Positions 10,326 to 22,761 of a DNA stretch of 64,000 bases are shown piece by piece (the first letter of the stretch is position 1; each line of letters opens with the position of its first letter). Location of the stretch: contig JAULSN010000004.1 of NCBI GenBank assembly GCA_033439765.1, forward strand, positions 5,156,001 to 5,220,000, read 5' to 3'. The stretch is from Lasiosphaeria ovina. Its lineage: Eukaryota > Ascomycota > Sordariomycetes > Sordariales > Lasiosphaeriaceae. The notes below the pieces were generated by a model, which was not told the DNA's origin, made no database searches, and worked only from the letters and a program-made list of their open reading frames with translations. The position numbers were made by a program, and so were the translations under genes.

Positions 10326-12114
10326 TAACCTAGAACTTCGATCAGGGCACCCTAGAGGGGGTCCTTGGCACCTGGCAACGCAGGGGCCGCCTTTTGCATG
10401 TAAAATGCGGTATTGCATGGTAGCCACCCAATGGGCTACCGGGCAATAAGGAAGCTTACTGACGGTCGGCAAAGTAAAATTGACACTATTTACACTTTCA
10501 CATGCATGCCGTCGTACCGCGCAGTTGGTGTTTTAAGGTCTGGAAAGGCAAACTGGCCTTTCTAGGACTTTGTAGACCTTTTTGCTGCAAACAACACATC
10601 GTCAAAGTCATCGCAATTCGAATAACGCCGATCGAGATCTTCTTTGACTCTGGTGATGAGAATGACCCTCATCCTAGTAGGGTACGTAACAACAGAGAGG
10701 GCGGCTACGATACCCCGGTTGTCATAGACTAGGGAGCTAGATTGATAGACTCAACACCAAAGAATTGCATCACCATGTCAACAAATCAGGATTCAACAGA
10801 TTACTCAGGCAATAGGGCGCCTGCCATGACATTTGGCTAATTTACGTATAAATCCGTGCCTCAGAGTTGCCATTTGCAAGTTGCCTTTATTTCGAGGCTG
10901 ACTCAGCAACGAAGAAATCCTCAAAATGGAAAACACCACGGTAAACGTGTTTTCAGGGCTTTTGAAGGTTTTGACGGCTTCAACGTTATTGACCCGGGCT
11001 GGCGCATGGTAAGCACATAGGCGGTAAGATGGTATTTCGAGGTCTTACCGGCTTAAATTACGCCCTACGTATCTCAACTGCCAACAGCTGCTAAAAATGC
11101 AAAGTAGGGTGCCTTGATATTTGGATGGGATGCCCTGATCGAAGCTCCTGATCTATACTAGCCCTCTCCTCATAATACCTGAAAACACTGAACTACACAT
11201 GGAAACTTTCCTTTAGGTTATCTCTCGGGCGGTTAGTTGGTTGTATGAAGGTTGGCGCGATACTCTCTTAAGTTCCTCAAACAGCAGAGCTGTGGACCTC
11301 ACCACCTCTCTTGAGCAACTCTTGGTATTGACCCTGCCCAGGATTATCGAGCGCCGCGTGTGCATCTTTGCACAACAAGGAATGGCGGTGGTTGAGCCGC
11401 GAGTCTTGAGTCTTGAGCTCCTTAGTATATGGAAGGAAGGGGCCGTTTTGTTTATTTACTTTGGATAGTCGAATCCGGGAGTAGCTTTAAGTAAGGGGGT
11501 GTGTTAGAAAGGCTATACTGTTTTCGGTATGGCCTAGGGCGTCCGGGCAGGGCCAGGGCAGGGCTTGCATAGGGCACCTAATTAGACTGCCTTCTTCTCC
11601 ACAGGGCCAACACAGGTCCCCGACCTGCGGGCGCAGGACTTTCCTCCTTCCTTACATCAATCAATCAACACACTGTGAATACCCTCATTCTTGACTGCTT
11701 TTGCATGCTTTTGGCTTCTGAGAGACTCGGTATTAACCAGCCTTACAGTCTAGATGCTGCTGAATATCGATGCTCATGATCATTCATTGGGCTGCAGGAA
11801 GCTAATCCTATTTAGTCAAATGGAGTCTGACAACTGATGCGACGTATAGGGAAAGATAAGATAAGCAGCTGCAGGTAAGTATTTTGACCTGCAACAGGAT
11901 TAGCGTGATGTACAGTTCTCCCGTGTGTGTGGCTGGATTGAGGGGCTGAGAAAGTGAAAGTGGGTGTGCTCGTAGAGCCTTGCGGTTCCAAAGAGCCTTG
12001 CGGTTCCAAAGTTGCGACGTGAACTTCCCCCTCGTCGTCTCTCCTCTTCACGTCTTGCCGTCGCCAGCTTGGTTCAAATTGAAGCGACCCCGACTCCCAT
12101 GTTTACTCAATGAT
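10326..12114. other. Intergenic
   Basis: No conserved coding sequence seen in either strand. The part before 12115 is the 5' flank of the STAND-N-terminal gene. It contains a short duplicated stretch (AGAGCCTTGCGGTTCCAAA, two copies, about 11975-12010). Confidence 0.4.
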
Positions 12115-15100
12115 ATGGATCCGCTGTCTATTGCTTGTGGAGCGGCGGCGCTGGCTAGCACAGCAACCTCGGTACGGCCCAGACTGAGGACTTCGTGATT
12201 CTTACCCCGCCGCTAACTCGTCCCTTCATGGCAGATTTCCATCTGGTTGTGCAACTTGATCAAAGACGTCAAGAATGTCGACACCAAGATCCACGACCTT
12301 TCTAGCGAGGTGACTCGCCTCACCGACCTCCTCACCTCGGTCGAACACACCGTGCGAAAATGCCAGGAGATCTCATTGACCCTAGCACATCTCGACGAAC
12401 ACATGTGGCAGCAGATCGACAATGCTCTCGTCGACTGCAAGGTCACGTTGGAGGAGCTGGATCGAACCACTATGCGAATAAGTGGCGAATACAATACGGA
12501 CGCGAAAAGTATCACGAGGCTTCTCAAAAAGCCGAGTATGCATTTTCGTTTCACCGTGCACGGGGACGAGGTGTCGGACCTGACCAAGAAGATCTACAAG
12601 TCAAACTGCTCAATGCAGACGGCCCTTGCCGTGGTCAATGTGTGAGAAGTTCCGAACAGAGGCTTGACCTCAAGAACTTAGGCTTACGTTTTGCTAGCTC
12701 TCTTACATTCAGGACCCAAGTCTCACAGGAGTCCTTATTTACCGAGCTTCGAAACCTGAAAAGTCTCGTCGAAACTTCACTCAAGGTTGCGAAGGAGCAG
12801 CAAGTCGCGAGCACAGATCCCTTTGCGGCGCGCCAATCCAGAAACCTCGAGAGTCTCGCCAAGGCGGCCAAGAAGTTCCACATGGATGCCAGTACCACAG
12901 CCAGCACCCGGTACAGTACGACCTCTTGGGGATATCGCAGCGAGGGAGGCGGCTTGACGGCAGCACAGCGCGAGCGAATCGAGGAATGGAACGAACTCCA
13001 GACAGTCGACGAGACTACAGAAGACAGTCTGTCAGATAATGTCCTGTCATTGCCCACCGATAGTCACACAACAATTACAACACCTGACGTGGAGGATTTT
13101 CCCTCGGGCACGGGGAAGGGCAAGGAGAAGAGTGCGAGCGTTGAGCCTGAAAAGGCAGGAAAGGCCGCCGTCGACAAGGAAGCCGGCGAAGACGAAGATG
13201 ACGATGACACGGAGTCAGATGTTGAGCTCGACTTCCTGAAGAACTTTGAGGAGCTCGCCCACGCAAGATTCATGGCCCAAGACTACAGCAAGGCCGAACA
13301 ATTTCTGCGGATGGCAGTGGAGCGGTCGACGGGCGATGTATCCGGCACTACTAGCTTCAAGATGCTCAAGTTGAAGCTGGCGCTCTGCTGCTGTCTGCAG
13401 GAGAAATGGGACCACGCGGCTGGCATTGTTGAATCGATGTCCAAGGCGAGGTCGCCGGCCAACCTTCCCGTCTTCCACCTCCTCCAGGCCATCTCGCTCG
13501 CCCATCTTGAGGGGGGGCGTTTCGAAGAGGCCTACATGGTGTGCAAGACGGCCTTACAGGGAAAGAAGAAAATTATGGGCAGAACCAGCTCCGACTACTA
13601 CGAATGCCTGACCGTATTCGCCGCCATCTGCGACAAGAAGGGGGATACGCTCGAGGGAGAGGCGGTGCGTCACTCGATCCCACGAGATTGGTTCCCTCGC
13701 TCCAGAATAGCAATGCTGGCGCCCAAGCAGTACATTCTGAGGCATGAGACTCTTGTCGACTCGGTATTTTCAGAGGGTCTCAGCAACACTCTAGTCCTCC
13801 CGTCGCAACCCGGCAGCCCAGCGACACCGCACTCTGACAGTGTAAACAACATAGACTCTACATTATGGGAATGGACTCTTCCTACTCAGCCGGCAGAAAC
13901 ACCGTCTCAGCAAGAAAGTAGCTCGTCCGCCATCGAATCTAGCAAGAGCCGAACTCCCGTCGCCGACCAGCTAGGGTTGCGTCAAGCAGGAGAAACGGAT
14001 CACCAACACAGGCGACTGGGGTCTGCTGAAGAATTCACTGTTATCAACCCTCCGACAAACAACCCCTTTCTACGCAAGGCAACAAACCCCTTTCCACATA
14101 AGTCAACAAACCCCTTTCTCAACAAATCTCTGTCGGTCTCTGCCAGGCCAAATCCCCCAACACAAACAACATCCCAGCCATCTTACCCCTTTCCCCAAAT
14201 GCTTTCACCTACACCCCCAGACCGAGCGCCACCTCCGCCGCCACCTCCGCCGCAACCAGTACCTTCGCAGTCTCTAACTCCGGAACCACCAGAACTGGCG
14301 TGGCAGCCGCCGGAAACGCCAGCTAATCCGGGTCCCCCGTTATTCACAGAATCCCGCCAGAAACCTCCTACAATAGAACATATACAACCTAGCAGAGACA
14401 GGTACCCACCAACGCCACAAATTCGGGCTGAAGATGATCAACATTCGGGGCATCAGGAAAATTCGTGGGAACATCCGTGGGACAACCCCAGCATGGCGAA
14501 CAATCTCAGCAGAAACGCATCATCAAGCAGCGATATAGGGCGGAGTCTATCGCACTCGAGCACGCATCGCCCTCCACGGTACCAACCTAACCTGGACCTG
14601 TACAGAAGCTCATCCACTAGGATTAATCGCCCGCTGTCAAACCAATCACTGATTGATCAGGTGCAGAAGGTAGCGGCTCCGGAAGTCCCCATTCCCATCG
14701 CCTATCACCCGTCTAAAAACCCGTCTGGAGGCAACAGGAACACACCCCCTGACGAAACTAATGTCTTCATAGAAGATATGGACAGTACCCACCCCGACGG
14801 AGAATACGTCTCGACGCTCGAGGTGGCAACCAGCAGCCTCCCTATGCCACTATGTCCTAGCGACCTCAGATTACCAAGTCCTAACTCGCAAACTGAGGGC
14901 CACATCCGGAAGGTGAGCGCGTCCAGAGACCTCTCACCCCACACCTATCAGCCCAGAGTACGATGGATTCCACAGAAAGACATCAGCAATGTCGGAGGCG
15001 CGAGGCCGTTCGGAAAAACAGCGCCGCCACACTTCTTACCAACAGGCGCTTCTGTAGCTGCTGCAACCGGGAGTGCTGTTGAGCATTACTCCGTTGGCAT

Positions 15101-16533
15101 TGAGGGTCGACTCTGGGGCTCAGATACCTTTGCGCTGAGTAGGGGCAGCGGCCAGATCAGCCTGTGTGATGTACCAGACGTGGCAGTAAGTATTCTCATA
15201 CATCTCTCTCTCACTTCACCCTCGACAGATCTAACGCCATATTGTTTGCAGGATTCTGCCCAAGACGGCGAGCCCGGTCCGAGTTCCGGAAAGTTCGGAA
15301 TGAGGAAGCTCATTCGCCGGATGAAGTCTAGTGCAGGCAGAGTAGGCATCGGCGACAATGACCTCCCCGACGCCTTGCAGTCCAACACTCCCTTCGACCC
15401 GCGACTCTGGAGAAAAGATCCAATAGGATCATCAAAAGAAAAACCACACCTCTTACGAGAGTTCGGCTTACGTCCAAGTTCTATCCGCATCACCATAACC
15501 GAACAACTCCGCAGGATCGAGCTCGAAATCGCGAGCATGATTCTTTACCCCGAGACTCCTTCTTCCTCGGTGACGTCGCTGCGCATCAATGCCGTTGTGT
15601 GCGCCTTGCCGGATGTGCTTCTGGATCCGCAGATGTGGGAGATGTCATCGAGTTCCCTGGCCGACTGCCCTCTCCTCCAGCACGCAAAGGTTATACCGCA
15701 TTCGTTTGCTACCATTCAGTACTTCCTCAACTCGGGGGCCCTTACTCTTATATCACCGTCACCCAATAATCCGACCTCGAGTGGCGCCATCGTCCTGAAC
15801 TGCCACGACACGCTCGTCGAGTGCACATCGTACATCCTCCAGCACGTTTCCAGTGACTATGTCGAGGTAGAAGACTCGGACTCGCTATACATGGCAGAGA
15901 TTGCTGGGTATGTTCACTCTTCTTCTCTTTGCGTAGCCACCCTTACTAAACAGCCCGCCCGCAATAGCGCCGCCCTCGTCCAAGCCAAGTTCGCCAAACT
16001 GGCCACCCAACAAGTCAAACTGATGAACAGCCAATTCAGGCACAAGATGGAACAAAGCCAGGTCGACGGGATCATCAAATCGTGCTGCGACCACTTCTGG
16101 CGGCTGATCTTCCCGGGCTTCTGCAACGACGGCCGTGTCTGGGAGGTAGATTACGACGCGCTGCAATCAGACTTCACCGTATGGCACGGACGGCTCAAGT
16201 TCGCGAACGGCGACATCCGCGCTTGCTTCGGGCCTTCGATCATGTTGCTCCGGAAGATGATCACCGAGACGGTGGGGCGGATCCGCGACTTGCATGGCAT
16301 GCTGCCCTCGGTATGTCCCGTCCCAAGTTAATCCTCTTTAGTCTTTGCTGACGTTTTGACAGCATGTGCTCTTGGCTGGGACGTACGCTAACTCGAGCTT
16401 CTTGACGGCTAACATACGTAACGCTCTCGAGGACTGTAGATCTGCTAATGAACGGGGTGTGAGCCTTCTGCAAGCGCCCGAGGGAGAAAATGTCTGCGCA
16501 TTGGGGGCTTTGTACCATGCGAAGAGCTGTTGA
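12115..16533 (+). CDS. Large protein with STAND-type N-terminal (Helo-like) domain and TPR-like region
   Basis: Six exons: 12115-12171, 12235-12641, 12713-15185, 15252-15907, 15968-16310, 16363-16533. All are GT-AG and in phase, giving 1368 aa. The start MDPLSIACGAAALAST followed by a helical segment (about 20-150) is the signature of the fungal N-terminal domain of STAND/NLR proteins. After an acidic stretch (about 300-325), residues about 330-475 form helical pairs like TPRs (HARFMAQDYSKAEQFLRMAV). Then comes a long disordered region with Pro runs near residue 660 and NPF repeats (NPFLRKATNPF, NPFLNK). A C-terminal module of about 350 residues starts near GMRKLIRRMKSS and is not recognised. 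No NACHT or NB-ARC is present, so it is not a canonical NLR. NPF motifs elsewhere bind EH domains; a trafficking or scaffold role is only a guess. Confidence 0.8.
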
Positions 16534-18056
16534 TTCCGAGTCAGCCCCTGTGGGTTCTCCCCAGTCGGTGTGTCAGCAAATACTGGGCTCGATTAAGCCA
16601 CGGACATGATTCATACCTCGTAGGACCGTGTTATCGATGCTGTTGGGAGTCTCCTTCGCCATCAGCAGTACACTATACATTTTCCCTCTCCACTCATCCC
16701 CTTCTATATATTAACTGCGGGAGCAAAAGACAGAGGTCAAAAAACCGATGGTTACCTTCACACATCCACGGCACCCCTTTACAATACGAACAGCCACGAA
16801 ATATGCGAGGCCAAGCAGTCATGAATTACGACAAAGAGATAATTATTTCTGTTTTGTGCACAGCGGAACGGTACAGGGACGGATAAATAACAGCATGTAT
16901 AATGAATAACAGGACTCTATGGGGTGGGCAAAACAGCACTTGGAACCATGAACATAATAATGAAGGAATGTGCCGTATGTTTGACCTTTGAAGAATATAG
17001 GGCGTGGGAGAACGTAAATAGTGAATGCGATAGAGGAATATCCTACAAGGTGCTAGTTGCGTTGGGCGTCAGGGGGCATTGGTAGCGTATATCCATCAAA
17101 GAAGCAATGTTTGACTGTGACGATGAAAACAAGTACCTTTTTAGAATGGCCTGCTGTCTTCCATTGATGGAAATGGAATGTGAAAGCAAAGAGAAACCAA
17201 GCAGAGAGAAGTGTTCGAATAATTGTCGTGATGACGATCTTACCAGCTCGCGGTACTCTCCATGTCAAGTCCTGAGGGGTGTCACGGTCTCCAGTGCCAA
17301 CACGGATGCGAGATCGTCCAATGTATGTGGAACGGTTTGGTGCAGAGTGCCTAAGCGCCCCGCCAGCGCGAGTACCAAGTCGTCCAATGTTTTTGGGACG
17401 TACATGGGACGATTTAGTACTCCATGCCCAACGCTGTAGAGCGTGATCCCCCCCCTTTCTCCCAAGTATACATACAAAATTAAAGAGTTGATGGATATTA
17501 AATAACTAACTTATACGGCGAAGGCTTCATCTCCTTCGAGCCTTCGAGATATGGTGATTCCGGGGTTCGAATATCGAGTTGATCACTTGACAGTGTTTCC
17601 CTAGCAACATCTCGCATCAGTAGGCAATCAAGAGCATCCAAATACCAAGAAAACTAACAAAAGCACTTCTCAAATGTTTAGCGGGCTTAGAAGCCTCGTC
17701 TTGTCAAACAGTAGCCCTTGTTTGACATATGTCTCGCTGCATCGTATCAACCTGACAAGTAAGCAAGCCCATCGAACATGCCAAACACCATAGCAGCAAC
17801 GACGACACCTTTGCCAAGTGTCAAGACAGTTTCTCTTATGTTACGAGACAAAAAGACACAGAGAGGAGAGGTGAGTCAGGGAACGCCTACTTCAGATTTC
17901 TCAAGTCCTTTCCACCTCTCTCACCAGCAACTCGGCCGCATATTTTCTCAAGTAAAGTAAACAAAAGATACATAAATTACAAACCCAACTACAACGAAAC
18001 CACATCTCTCAAAGTCAGAGAAGAAACTATCAAACAACAAAGCGGAACAAATACCA
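16534..18056. other. Intergenic
   Basis: No gene supported. At about 17307-17410 there is an imperfect repeat built on TCGTCCAATGT that occurs twice about 70 bp apart. Open frames are short and motif-free. Confidence 0.4.
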
Positions 18057-18212
18057 TCACCTAACTCGAAAAGGACCCATCTTCTCGATCTCGTGGAAGG
18101 AAAAGCCGTCGTCTGCTCCCACAGCAGTATCGTACTGGATACGACCGAAGATGGATCGTAATTCGCGCTCGAATTCGCGCTCGAATGCCGCCGGATCCGC
18201 CATGTTTGCCAT
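18057..18212 (-). CDS. Small acidic/charged ORF, 51 aa, unrecognised
   Basis: Frame starting at ATG 18212 (context ACAATGG, good for fungi), or at the in-frame ATG at 18203, encodes a charged helix (AAFEREFERELRSIFG) followed by a short tail ending GPFRVR. It could continue through an intron (GTGATG directly after the last codons), so the end is uncertain. No family recognised. Confidence 0.25.
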   Translation of the reverse strand: MANMADPAAFEREFERELRSIFGRIQYDTAVGADDGFSFHEIEKMGPFRVR

Positions 18213-18454
18213 TGTGACGATGTTGTTTTGGGAAGACGCGTAATCTCGCTTTCCAGAAAAATGCATGTATGCACGTGTCTGTGACATAACATAACGCAGC
18301 GGTGCGGGGTTGATCAACCCCTTGTCATTTTAGAACGAGAACAGAACAGCAAAACCCAAAACAAAACCGAAAGAGAAAGAGGAAAACAACCTCCCCATCT
18401 ACCTTACTTACCCTAGACTACTAGCCTCTCAAGAATCAGCCATAAGCCCCATAT

Positions 18455-19124
18455 TCACCTATTACGCGCCGCCGCCCTGGCCCTGGTGACAGGCCTAGAG
18501 TTCGTTCGCTCCGTTCCACGAACGGGCGCGCCATGGCCGTGCTCGCCACCCTCGCCACTTTCAACAGGAGGAGCAGCAACAGGAGCGTCGTCGGCGTGAT
18601 TCGCACGCCGGTGGCATCGTCCCGCAGGCACCACGGCGGCCTTGACCTGGTGCGTGAGATCCTTGAACACGACCCAGGCCAAGGGGCCGGAGCGGTGCAT
18701 TTCGTTGTTGGGGTCGTAATGGGCGCCGTTGTCATTGTTATTATTGTTGCTGTTCCCGAACAAGTTATCGTTGCTACTGCTGCCGAACAAGTTAATGGCG
18801 GGGCGCTGCTGCTGCCGTGCTGCTTGCTGCGTCCCCACAGCAGTTGCTGGAGCATACAGGCGATACGGATTTCTGAGCCAGAATGTGCTCGCGCTTTGGG
18901 TGAAGAAGGCCTCGAGCCCGGTTTCAAAGATCCACTGGCCGACCTCAGGGACTTGGAAAGGGTCGAAGACAAGAGCAACCCCCCTACGCTCGGCGTGCTG
19001 CAGGTCGATGTTCTGGATGCCGCGGGGCAACTTGAGAAGCACGCGCCGGCCCAGCGTGCATGAATCCCAGCCTGCCGTGGCTCTGGCGTAGGCGTGTGCT
19101 TCTTCAGGCGTGTCTAGGGTTATG
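18455..19124 (-). CDS. Hypothetical protein, start unresolved, possibly broken
   Basis: A frame of about 220 codons begins after a possible acceptor CTCAG at 19125 with ITLDTPEEAHAYARATAGWD and runs through WIFETGLEAFFTQSASTFW, an Asn-rich tract and a basic tail. There is no ATG at its upstream end. A short ATG frame just upstream (from 19197, MAFFDLRTAGISVKVSED) stops and sits in a different phase, with no good splice pair joining the two. Either a first exon is missed or the gene is frameshifted. Unknown function; the conserved-looking core argues against random sequence. Confidence 0.35.
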
Positions 19125-19197
19125 CTGAGATATCGATATCTTAGTCCTCGCTGACTTTGACGCTGATGCCGGCTGTCCTGAGGTCAAAGAAAGCCAT

Positions 19198-20030
19198 CTG
19201 GCGAGGTGGTTGTGTGTCGAGAGGCGTGGGTGGCGATGCCCCGGTTAGTCCGCGTGTGAGTGGTTTTGGGTGGAGGTGTGGAAAGGTGTCAGAAGAAAGG
19301 ATACATGGTGGTCAACCAGAAGGCGTCATTGAAAAACAACGCACCAGATCCTGCACAGTCAGGCAATACCAAATATATGACAGCCAGTGCGGGCAGGCTG
19401 CCTCAGTCTCCCTCCTCACGCCTTACTCCGCCTCATCTTTCACAGAATGAATGTGACGCATGCACCCCGCCAACTCCTGAGTCTGAAGACTGCTTGCCAC
19501 GAGAGGACTCTCATCAAATGACACTAAGTTAGCCGCACTCCCGGCAAACGCGAATATGCACGATAGCGCGGTTATGTACAGTGGCGCCATGCCCGCCAAG
19601 GGTGTGGCCAATGAGACGACTGGTGCCGTCCCAAGGCAACGAGGCGTGCATGATGCGAAACCGCCATTGCATGTCTGGGGGACGAGTAGGGTATTTTTTT
19701 TTGCAGTGGCCTCAAAAAAGGCTGTTAATGTCTGTTGAGGTGCTGAGAGATGGGAGGGGAGAGGGTTGGCTTCCAGCCAGTTCAAGTTGTGATAATTATT
19801 CTGAACCCTTGATCTTCACGGCGTAAGTGAGCACAGCAACGAGTAAGTAACTATAGCAAGATGAGCGACGCTAACGAAGCCGGGATGAAAGGCCTCAACT
19901 CCGAGCACTCGAAGAGATGGATCACGGGCATGTTCCAGCGCAACCTGTTCGACCGCGTGCTGGCGCCGGGCACGCCTGATCCGCGGCCGGGCGATATCGC
20001 TAGTACAATGACGACATCAGGTGCCTACCG
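19198..20030. other. Intergenic with one possible exon
   Basis: Mostly without genes. From ATG 19861 a plus-strand frame reads MSDANEAGMKGLNSEHSK and stays plausible to about 20020, where it meets the 3' end of the opposite-strand gene. No domain is recognised and no continuation is seen. Confidence 0.3.
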
Positions 20031-22263
20031 TCAAACCTGCAAACGGAGCCAAGCTGTGCGCTTATTCTTGCCGACCATGTCGTTGAGCTCGTTGATGGTG
20101 ACACTACGGCCATTGATGATCATGGTGAGGGTCCCCTTTTCGAGCTCCTCCCTCAGCCTCTCGGCCCTCCGCCGGTCTCTTTTGTTGTTGGCCTCGATCG
20201 CCTCAGCATCCCAGTCGCCAAAGTCGAAGGAGGAACGAGGGAGATGGGCCGCCTTGAGCCTGCGGCTTTGCACCTGTGATTGGGGGTATTGATTAGTATA
20301 TGTAGGGGAAAATAGATGGTAGCAAGAAGGTACATACCAGGCCAATCTCGTAAGCTATACGATTACTGAGAGTGGTTATCTCTTGATTTGTCAATGTCAA
20401 CATTTTCACGGCCTGTGAGATGGTCGGGAGATAGTGGACAACGTTGCCGTCAACCCAAACACCGTCCTCCGGAGGCAGCGGGCCAACGACGACGACCTCA
20501 GGGGGCGCTGTGCCCGAAGGCGCATGGCGGACAAACGTGAGTTTCGGGATGGGGTGTGCCGACATGGCCTTAAGCTGGTTACGGAGGCGCTTCCAGCCTG
20601 GCATGGCCTGATCGCAGACCTGTAGATGGGTTCGGTGGAAGGCGCGCTCAAAGAGTTCCAGGGCGACGGAATCGAGATGCTGGAGCGCACCGGGAGCATA
20701 TATCTGGCGTAAAAGCTCTCTGTAGTCGCTAGCACGAGCATTGTTGGCCTTTGGCGACTTCTTTTTCTTCCAAAAGCCTGATCCGGAGGACCCTTCCTGA
20801 GGTGCCCTCTGGAGTAGAGCTTGAGCGGTGGCGACTTCCTCGGCGCCTTCGGCAAGCGTACCCACCAGCATGTCTATCATCGGTATGCGCTCGCGGATGG
20901 TGTGGATATCCTCCAGGGCCAGGCGTGAGTGGCGCTCTAGGTCGGTGTTGAGCGTGTCCACCCACGTCGCTGAGTCGACCACGCCTTGAAGCGTATCTAG
21001 GAGCGAGCGAGAGCATCGTTGGTAGTCGGCAGGACCCTGTTCGAAGCCACCCCCATCCCGGCACGTGTGTTCGAGGGCCTTGACTTTGCGGAGGATCTCG
21101 TTCGAAAGGTTAAGCCCCTCGTGTGACCAGAGGCTGCTGCCATCCTCCATGAGGGGCTCGAGGAGCGTCTCGATGGCCAATACATGGGCGCGCGCCTCGG
21201 AAACGACGCTACCCTCCATGACCATGGCACACTCGGCCTCGAGACCGAGACGGGCCAGGCGCAGAGTCTGATCGCCATCGCCGCCATTGGCTCTCTTGTC
21301 GAGGGAGCTGCGTGCCACCAGGCCGCAGGCATCTTGGAACAGACCGTCTATCTCTAGTAGCACACGGCCGAGACTCATGGGCGCTGCGGGCACGCCATTC
21401 AGTACCGTCGTGTTGACTTCGAAGAGATCGGCCGACGGGATGCCCGCGTGCGTGCGCAGGACCTCGTCGATGCTGTACAGAACCAACGAAGGGGTGGGGC
21501 GGACAGCCTTGGCGGTATCATTGTCGATGGCGAGGTCGAGAACCTGATGGTGAAGCCGAATGTGCCATGCGCGTATGAGGGAGACCACGAGAGCGATACG
21601 TGTGGCGGCCGTGGTGTAGCGTCGGCATTGGCCCGCCCAGAGTCGAAGTTGGTGGCAGCCAGTGGCAACAGCGATGGCCAATCGAGTCACGCCAAGTGCC
21701 GCGACAGCCACGCCGAGTCGAAACTGATGCGCCCATTGCGCAATCTTTTCAAAAACAAGATCTAAGGCAATTGGATCCCTAACGGCGACTCGCATCCGTG
21801 CCGGCTTGCTGGTGCTGGCCTCTGAGTCGCTGGTGGCCTCGGAGTCGCTGGTGTTAGTAGGAATAGGGGGATTCCTCTTCTTATTTCGGGCCGAGGGCGC
21901 GCTGGTGACTTGGACGAAAGGAGCGGTGGAATTCTTGTTTGGCGTGCTTGCCGTCCGAGTGCGGCTTTTGAGCGCGGTGACGGAAGGAACGAGGGGACCC
22001 TTGTTTTGGGCCGACATGCGTTTGCCATGCAAAGTGCTGGGGGACTTCGCGACAGCAACGTGCTTGTTGTCGCCAACAGTGGATCCAGCGGTTGGAACAC
22101 TTCGCGGCTTCCTGGTGCGCTTGCCGTCTTGAATCGGGGGGCTTGGGTCAAGTGACCAGTAAATGATAAGCAGCTGGAGGGCCATGAATGCGAGGCACCA
22201 AGGAAGGAGCGCGTCGGACGAGACGGCAGCTACGACCTCGTGATAATTATAGGGCAACGCCAT
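20031..22263 (-). CDS. Orphan membrane-anchored protein 1, 722 aa
   Basis: Two exons, 22263-20338 and 20273-20031, joined by a 64-bp GT-AG intron in phase 0. I start at ATG 22263 (MALPYNYHEVV); the frame is open upstream but without another ATG. Residues about 18-38 (LLPWCLAFMALQLLIIYWSL) form one membrane segment. Next come a basic, Ser/Thr/Pro-rich disordered stretch to about 150, then a long mostly helical region (about 165-630), and a C-terminal part with INGRSVTINELNDMVGKNKR. No known domain recognised. It is the first of three unrecognised genes lying together (20.0-25.5 kb), tail-to-head with the next one on the same strand. A structural or signalling role at a membrane is possible but not shown. 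Confidence 0.7.
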
Positions 22264-22761
22264 ACCGTCGATGTTTGGCTGAGAGAACAAAACAGAAAAG
22301 TACTGAAGGGCAATGGCAATCTAATTTGGCCTGTGATGGAAAAAAAAAAATCCAAAAAGAAAAATCTGCAGACGGTTGCGGGAGCTCCAAGCTCAAATAT
22401 GTCGCAGGTTCTTTGTCCTCGCGACCAACTCCAGCTAGAACGTGAGTCACGTTCTTTGTTCTCACAGCCCATCAATCCGCAACAAGCTCAGTCCCGGAGC
22501 CAAAGAGACGCACCACGGAGCAAGCAGCGAAGTACACTCACACATCTTCATTTTCGGTCTCTGACAGCATGAAGCCGACTTTTTAGCACTGGAATTTATT
22601 TGACATTCTCTTCCATTGAAACAAAATACCCTCTGCAGTCGATAAGTATGCTTAAACTTTCTGCTCTCCACCTTGGTCATCACCCAGTCAGTCAACACGA
22701 ATCAAACCGATTGCAGAACCCGCCTGACGAAGTGTTTCGACTCTGCTCCCGTCATTCCTGC
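22264..22761. promoter_or_regulatory. Upstream region of orphan gene 1
   Basis: A 498-bp gap between two minus-strand genes. It contains an A-rich tract near 22340-22360 and no coding signal of its own. It should hold the promoter of the 722-aa protein gene and the 3' end of the next gene's transcript. Confidence 0.35.

Noticed and set aside
17560..17590. GGGGTTCGAATATCG stretch as the B box of a tRNA gene.
   Set aside because: No paired stems around it.
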